Assembly: GCA_038230975.1 (NCBI GenBank)
Contig: JBBRMF010000231.1
Coordinates: 1-8,363, forward strand
Length of the DNA: 8,363 nucleotides
Direction of reading: 5' to 3'
Origin: JANXVV01 sp038230975
Lineage (GTDB): Bacteria; Planctomycetota; Phycisphaerae; Tepidisphaerales; Tepidisphaeraceae
Positions within the stretch are counted from its first letter, which is position 1; every line of letters begins with the position of its first letter. A program made the translations under genes and the position numbers. Shown piece by piece: positions 6,258-8,363 of this stretch. The notes beneath the pieces were generated by a model. It made no database searches, was not told the DNA's origin, and saw only the letters and a list, made by a program, of their open reading frames with translations.

Positions 6258-6396
6258 GTTGAAAACTCGATTCTTAACTCGTCTCCGAGCGGTATTATTG
6301 GAATCGATTTAGACGGCTATGCGAAAATTCTTCTGTCGCTTTTGAAAAGTGATGGTCGCAGAACGTGCCTGCCCTTCTTGATCGACGAGTAAACTA

Positions 6397-6440
6397 CTCC
6401 GTCCACCTCCGCGATCTCCGAGCCTCCGCGTTGCATTTTT
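6397..6440. repeat. CTCCG-iterated element ending in a T-run
   Basis: CTCCG occurs four times, starting at 6397, 6407, 6416 and 6424 (steps of 10, 9 and 8), and the element ends in GCATTTTT. It resembles, from memory, a short dispersed intergenic sequence of the 'cctccgcg...ctccgcgtt' kind found in unrelated bacterial genomes. Its function is unknown, and whether it recurs in this genome cannot be seen from one window. Confidence 0.45.
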
Positions 6441-6513
6441 GAGCTTGCCCGGAAGTTTGATCACGCCCGCAGGTTCCGTTCAATGTTCAGGGTGCGAAAT
6501 TCGCTCCAAAATC

Positions 6514-6522
6514 TGCTATAAT
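6514..6522 (+). promoter_or_regulatory. Extended -10 promoter of aroC
   Basis: TGC-TATAAT: the -10 hexamer at 6517-6522 is a perfect consensus match and carries the TG extension at 6514-6515, which explains why no good -35 is present. The predicted transcription start is near 6529, about three bases before the aroC ATG at 6532. Confidence 0.75.
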
Positions 6523-6531
6523 CAATCGTCT

Positions 6532-7710
6532 ATGGCTACTTTGACGTATCGCACGGCCGGTGAATCGCACGGGCGGGCACTGATTGCTTTGATCGAGGGA
6601 ATGCCGGCCGGTGTGCCGGTGGATAAGGCCTTCATTGACGGTGAATTGCGCCGCCGTCAGGGGGGATACGGGCGGGGTGGAAGACAGAAGATCGAGACGG
6701 ATACCGTTGAGATCTTATCCGGGGTTCGCCGCGGAAAGAGCATGGGCTCGCCGATCACGCTTCAGATTATCAACCGGGATTCACGGCTAGACGATGCCCC
6801 CCCACTCAGTCGCCCGCGCCCGGGACATGCGGACTTGGCCGGGTCGATCAAATGGCTCACCACCGATTGCCGTGAAACGTTGGAGCGGGCCAGCGCTCGC
6901 GAAACCGCCGCCCGTGTGGCAGCCGGGGCATTGGCGCGCTGCCTGCTTCGAGAATTTTCCATCGAAACCTTCGGCTATGTGCTGAGCATCGGGTCGGTCG
7001 TCGCCAACGTTGATTTCTCTCAACCCATCGATCAACTTCGAGCCCTTCGCGATGAAGGCGATCTATTTAAAGAGTGGGTCGGCTGCCCGGATCGCGACGC
7101 TTCGGCGAAGATGAAAGACGAAATCCGCAAAGCAAAGATCGAAAGTAATACGCTCGGTGGTTTAGTCGAGGCCCGCGTCTTTAATTGCCCGCCGGGGCTC
7201 GGTTCGTGCATGCAATACGACCAGAAGCTCGATGCCCGCATTGCGATGGCCGTGATGGGCATTCAGGCATTCAAGGCCGTCGAGATCGGCCTTGGCAAAG
7301 AAGCCGCATTCCTGCCCGGCAGCAAAGTACATGATGAGATCAGCTACGATCCGACGCAGAAGGAATCGACATCGCTGGGTTTCATTCGCCATACGAACAA
7401 TGCCGGCGGGTTGGAAGGCGGCATGACCAATGGCCAGCCCATCATCGTGCGCGGCGCAAAGAAACCGATCAGCACCCTCGGCCCATTGATGGCTTTGGAG
7501 AGCGTCGACCTCAATACCAAGGTTACCAGTAAAGCCGGCTACGAACGCAGCGACGCCTGCGCCGTTCCCGCCGCCAGCGTGATCCTGGAAAATGTGGTCG
7601 CCTTCGAAGTCGCCCGCGCGTTCCTCGAAAAATTCGGCGGTGATTCGCTGACCGAAGTACGCATGAACTACGATCACTTTCTGGCGACAGCGCGGAAGCT
7701 ACCGCTGTAG
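6532..7710 (+). CDS. aroC: Chorismate synthase
   Basis: Chorismate synthase converts EPSP (5-enolpyruvylshikimate-3-phosphate) to chorismate using reduced FMN, the last step of the shikimate pathway, in the cytoplasm as a homotetramer. The product is 392 residues, normal for the family. Visible signatures are TAGESHGRAL (8-17) with the catalytic-region His13, RRQGGYGRGGRQ (41-52), RPGHADLAG (96-104), ERASARETAARVAAGA (118-133), HTNNAGGLEGGMTNGQPI (287-304) and RSDACAVPAAS (339-349). The LERASARETAAR form resembles the longer Bacillus-type enzymes. The frame is open 31 codons further upstream, but the ATG at 6532 matches the family N-terminus (MATLTYRTAGESHG) and the upstream part overlaps the promoter. 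No Shine-Dalgarno sequence is present. The gene stands alone on the plus strand, followed by a toxin-antitoxin operon. No clear terminator follows it. Confidence 0.97.
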   Translation: MATLTYRTAGESHGRALIALIEGMPAGVPVDKAFIDGELRRRQGGYGRGGRQKIETDTVEILSGVRRGKSMGSPITLQIINRDSRLDDAPPLSRPRPGHADLAGSIKWLTTDCRETLERASARETAARVAAGALARCLLREFSIETFGYVLSIGSVVANVDFSQPIDQLRALRDEGDLFKEWVGCPDRDASAKMKDEIRKAKIESNTLGGLVEARVFNCPPGLGSCMQYDQKLDARIAMAVMGIQAFKAVEIGLGKEAAFLPGSKVHDEISYDPTQKESTSLGFIRHTNNAGGLEGGMTNGQPIIVRGAKKPISTLGPLMALESVDLNTKVTSKAGYERSDACAVPAASVILENVVAFEVARAFLEKFGGDSLTEVRMNYDHFLATARKLPL

Positions 7711-7732
7711 TGCCGTCCTAGATTCTCCTTGT

Positions 7733-7761
7733 TTGAACTCGCGTACGCCCTAACGTACGAT
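7733..7761 (+). promoter_or_regulatory. Promoter and paired-palindrome operator of the yefM-yoeB operon
   Basis: A -35 box TTGAAC (7733-7738) and a -10 box TACGAT (7756-7761) are separated by 17 bp. Two copies of the self-complementary CGTACG, at 7742-7747 and 7754-7759, lie within the spacer and over the -10, with centres 12 bp apart. The E. coli yefM-yoeB operator has two TGTACA-core palindromes with the same 12-bp centre spacing, overlapping its promoter. The expected effect is autorepression by antitoxin, strengthened by the toxin complex. Confidence 0.7.
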
Positions 7762-7775
7762 ATTAGGCAATCATC

Positions 7776-7780
7776 GGAGG
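7776..7780 (+). promoter_or_regulatory. Shine-Dalgarno of the antitoxin gene
   Basis: GGAGG is followed by an 8-nt spacer and the ATG at 7789. It decides the start: the longer frame from a TTG at 7729 would translate through the operator. The downstream toxin start has only AGGG 14 nt away, which would favour excess antitoxin synthesis. Confidence 0.88.
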
Positions 7781-7788
7781 TTGGACGC

Positions 7789-8031
7789 ATGAAAGTTCTA
7801 AGCGCAACAGCAGCCCGAGCAACGTTGAATGGGCTTATTGACGATGCCGCCCTATCGCATGAGCCGATCCAAATCACCGGGAAGCGAGCCAGTGCCGTTT
7901 TGGTTTCCGAGGAAGATTGGCGTTCAATACAGGAGACTTTATACCTGGTGTCCATTCCGGGCATGCGCGAATCTATTTTAGAGGGCATGCAAATCCCACT
8001 CACTAAATGCTCGGCAAAGCTCGATTGGTAG
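7789..8031 (+). CDS. yefM: YefM/Phd-family antitoxin
   Basis: An 80-residue type II antitoxin that binds its operator DNA through the N-terminus and neutralises the toxin through the C-terminus. Family marks are the Phd/YefM start MKVLSATAARATLNGLID (1-18), EPIQITGKRASAVLVSEEDW (25-44), and then IQETLYLVSIPGMRESI (47-63), the linker typical of YefM-type antitoxins paired with YoeB toxins. The C-terminal tail PLTKCSAKLDW (70-80) is the expected toxin-binding segment. The start is fixed by GGAGG 8 nt upstream. It is the first gene of a two-gene operon, 30 bp ahead of the toxin and 78 bp after aroC. The promoter carries a paired CGTACG operator, so autoregulation is expected. The symbol is given by family, not by orthology proof. 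Confidence 0.92.
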   Translation: MKVLSATAARATLNGLIDDAALSHEPIQITGKRASAVLVSEEDWRSIQETLYLVSIPGMRESILEGMQIPLTKCSAKLDW

Positions 8032-8061
8032 CTTTGAGATTTTAGGGTTGAATCCAACTTC

Positions 8062-8325
8062 ATGGCTTGGAAGCTTTATTTCACTCGACAGGCACACAAA
8101 GACGCGAAGAAACTTCAGTCGTCCGGCCTACATCCCAAAGCTGATACGCTTTTGACGGTCTTGAGAAACGACCCGTTCCAACAACCTCCTCCTTTTGAAA
8201 AACTGGTCGGGGATCTATCTGGATCCTACTCCCGCCGGATCAATATCCAACACCGATTGGTCTATCAAGTGTTCGCAAAAGAAAAGGCTGTGAAAGTGCT
8301 TCGGATGTGGACACACTTCGAATAA
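8062..8325 (+). CDS. yoeB: YoeB/Txe-family toxin, ribosome-dependent mRNA endonuclease
   Basis: An 87-residue RelE-fold toxin of the Txe/YoeB family, which cleaves mRNA in the ribosomal A site when freed from its antitoxin. Conserved parts are the N-terminal FTRQAHKDAKKLQSSGL (7-23), PFEKLVGDLSGSYSRRINIQ (44-63) and HRLVYQVF (64-71), and the C-terminal VKVLRMWTHFE (77-87). Glu46 and Arg65 fall at the same numbers as the E. coli YoeB catalytic residues. His85 occupies the place of His83, whereas the final Tyr84 is replaced by Phe86. All other expected features are intact and there is no frameshift. The ATG start has only a distant AGGG, so translation is probably coupled to or weaker than the antitoxin. 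Hand-counted GC over 8041-8320 is about 48 percent, against about 61 percent in sampled parts of aroC. Confidence 0.93.
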   Translation: MAWKLYFTRQAHKDAKKLQSSGLHPKADTLLTVLRNDPFQQPPPFEKLVGDLSGSYSRRINIQHRLVYQVFAKEKAVKVLRMWTHFE

Positions 8326-8363
8326 CAAATGCGCTCGACCGTACCGGCTCTTTTCCCCGAACC

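Larger units (their letters stand above)
5794..6531. other. Long gene-free divergent region between the porin and aroC
   Basis: The 738-bp gap lies between divergently transcribed genes. I find no protein I can support: the open frames here are short, rich in Arg, Ser and Cys, and mutually antisense. The region contains the porin leader; inverted repeats near 5945-5971 (GGCCGA with TCGGTC), 6005-6042 (ATCGCAC with GTGCGAT), 6055-6085 and 6167-6196; two overlapping hairpins at 6238-6269; a CTCCG-iterated element at 6397-6440; and the aroC promoter. It could hold a small RNA or a long structured leader for the porin, but no known RNA family is recognised. Confidence 0.55.

Noticed and set aside
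6439..6531. 31-codon N-terminal extension of aroC
   Set aside because: It would place the promoter TATAAT inside the gene, and its residues do not match the chorismate synthase N-terminus, which begins at the ATG at 6532.
7162..7677. Antisense open frame of 171 codons inside aroC
   Set aside because: It lies fully opposite well-conserved aroC sequence and has no recognised motif.
7674..8063. Antisense open frame over the antitoxin gene
   Set aside because: It covers the antitoxin and its operator on the opposite strand, and the plus-strand reading is an unmistakable YefM.

Overview
The window looks like chromosomal DNA from a Gram-negative-type bacterium, most plausibly a member of the Planctomycetota. 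That assignment is an inference from four things: a BBP2/OmpL-like beta-barrel porin, a TPR protein fused to a GT9-like domain, a degenerate HprK-like protein, and loosely packed genes separated by GC-rich palindromes. No taxonomic marker was searched. Shine-Dalgarno use is mixed. It is strong for the porin, the HprK-like gene and the antitoxin, and absent for rpsI and aroC.

Layout. At 1-707 (+) lies the end of the rplM-rpsI ribosomal protein operon (L13 C-terminus, complete S9), closed by a clear intrinsic terminator at 747-778. From 795 to 5793 four genes run on the minus strand. In transcription order they are a secreted BBP2-type porin (5793-4516), a TPR/GT9-like protein (4152-2557), a tandem ACT-domain protein (2286-1804) and a degenerate HprK/PEPCK-fold protein (1721-795). 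Each of the first two is followed within about 50-80 bp by one copy of an 86-bp palindromic repeat in the same orientation. A second GC-rich hairpin separates the TPR gene from the ACT gene. The ACT and HprK-like genes are 82 bp apart and may be co-transcribed. The ribosome binding site of the HprK-like gene is buried in a perfect 7-bp stem.

A 738-bp stretch without a convincing gene (5794-6531) holds several inverted repeats, a small terminator-like hairpin that overlaps an alternative hairpin, a CTCCG-iterated element and an extended -10 promoter. The promoter sits so close to aroC that its mRNA is probably leaderless or nearly so. aroC (chorismate synthase, 6532-7710, +) is followed by a yefM/phd-yoeB toxin-antitoxin operon (7789-8325). 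That operon's promoter carries two CGTACG palindromes with centres exactly 12 bp apart, the spacing known for the YefM-YoeB operator of E. coli. The toxin gene has clearly lower GC than aroC, which fits acquisition as a mobile module.

Most genes are housekeeping or recognisable families. The parts least explained by known biology are the HprK-like protein without its P-loop, its hairpin-masked TTG start and its ACT-domain neighbour; the paired 86-bp palindromes; and the structured region ahead of aroC.
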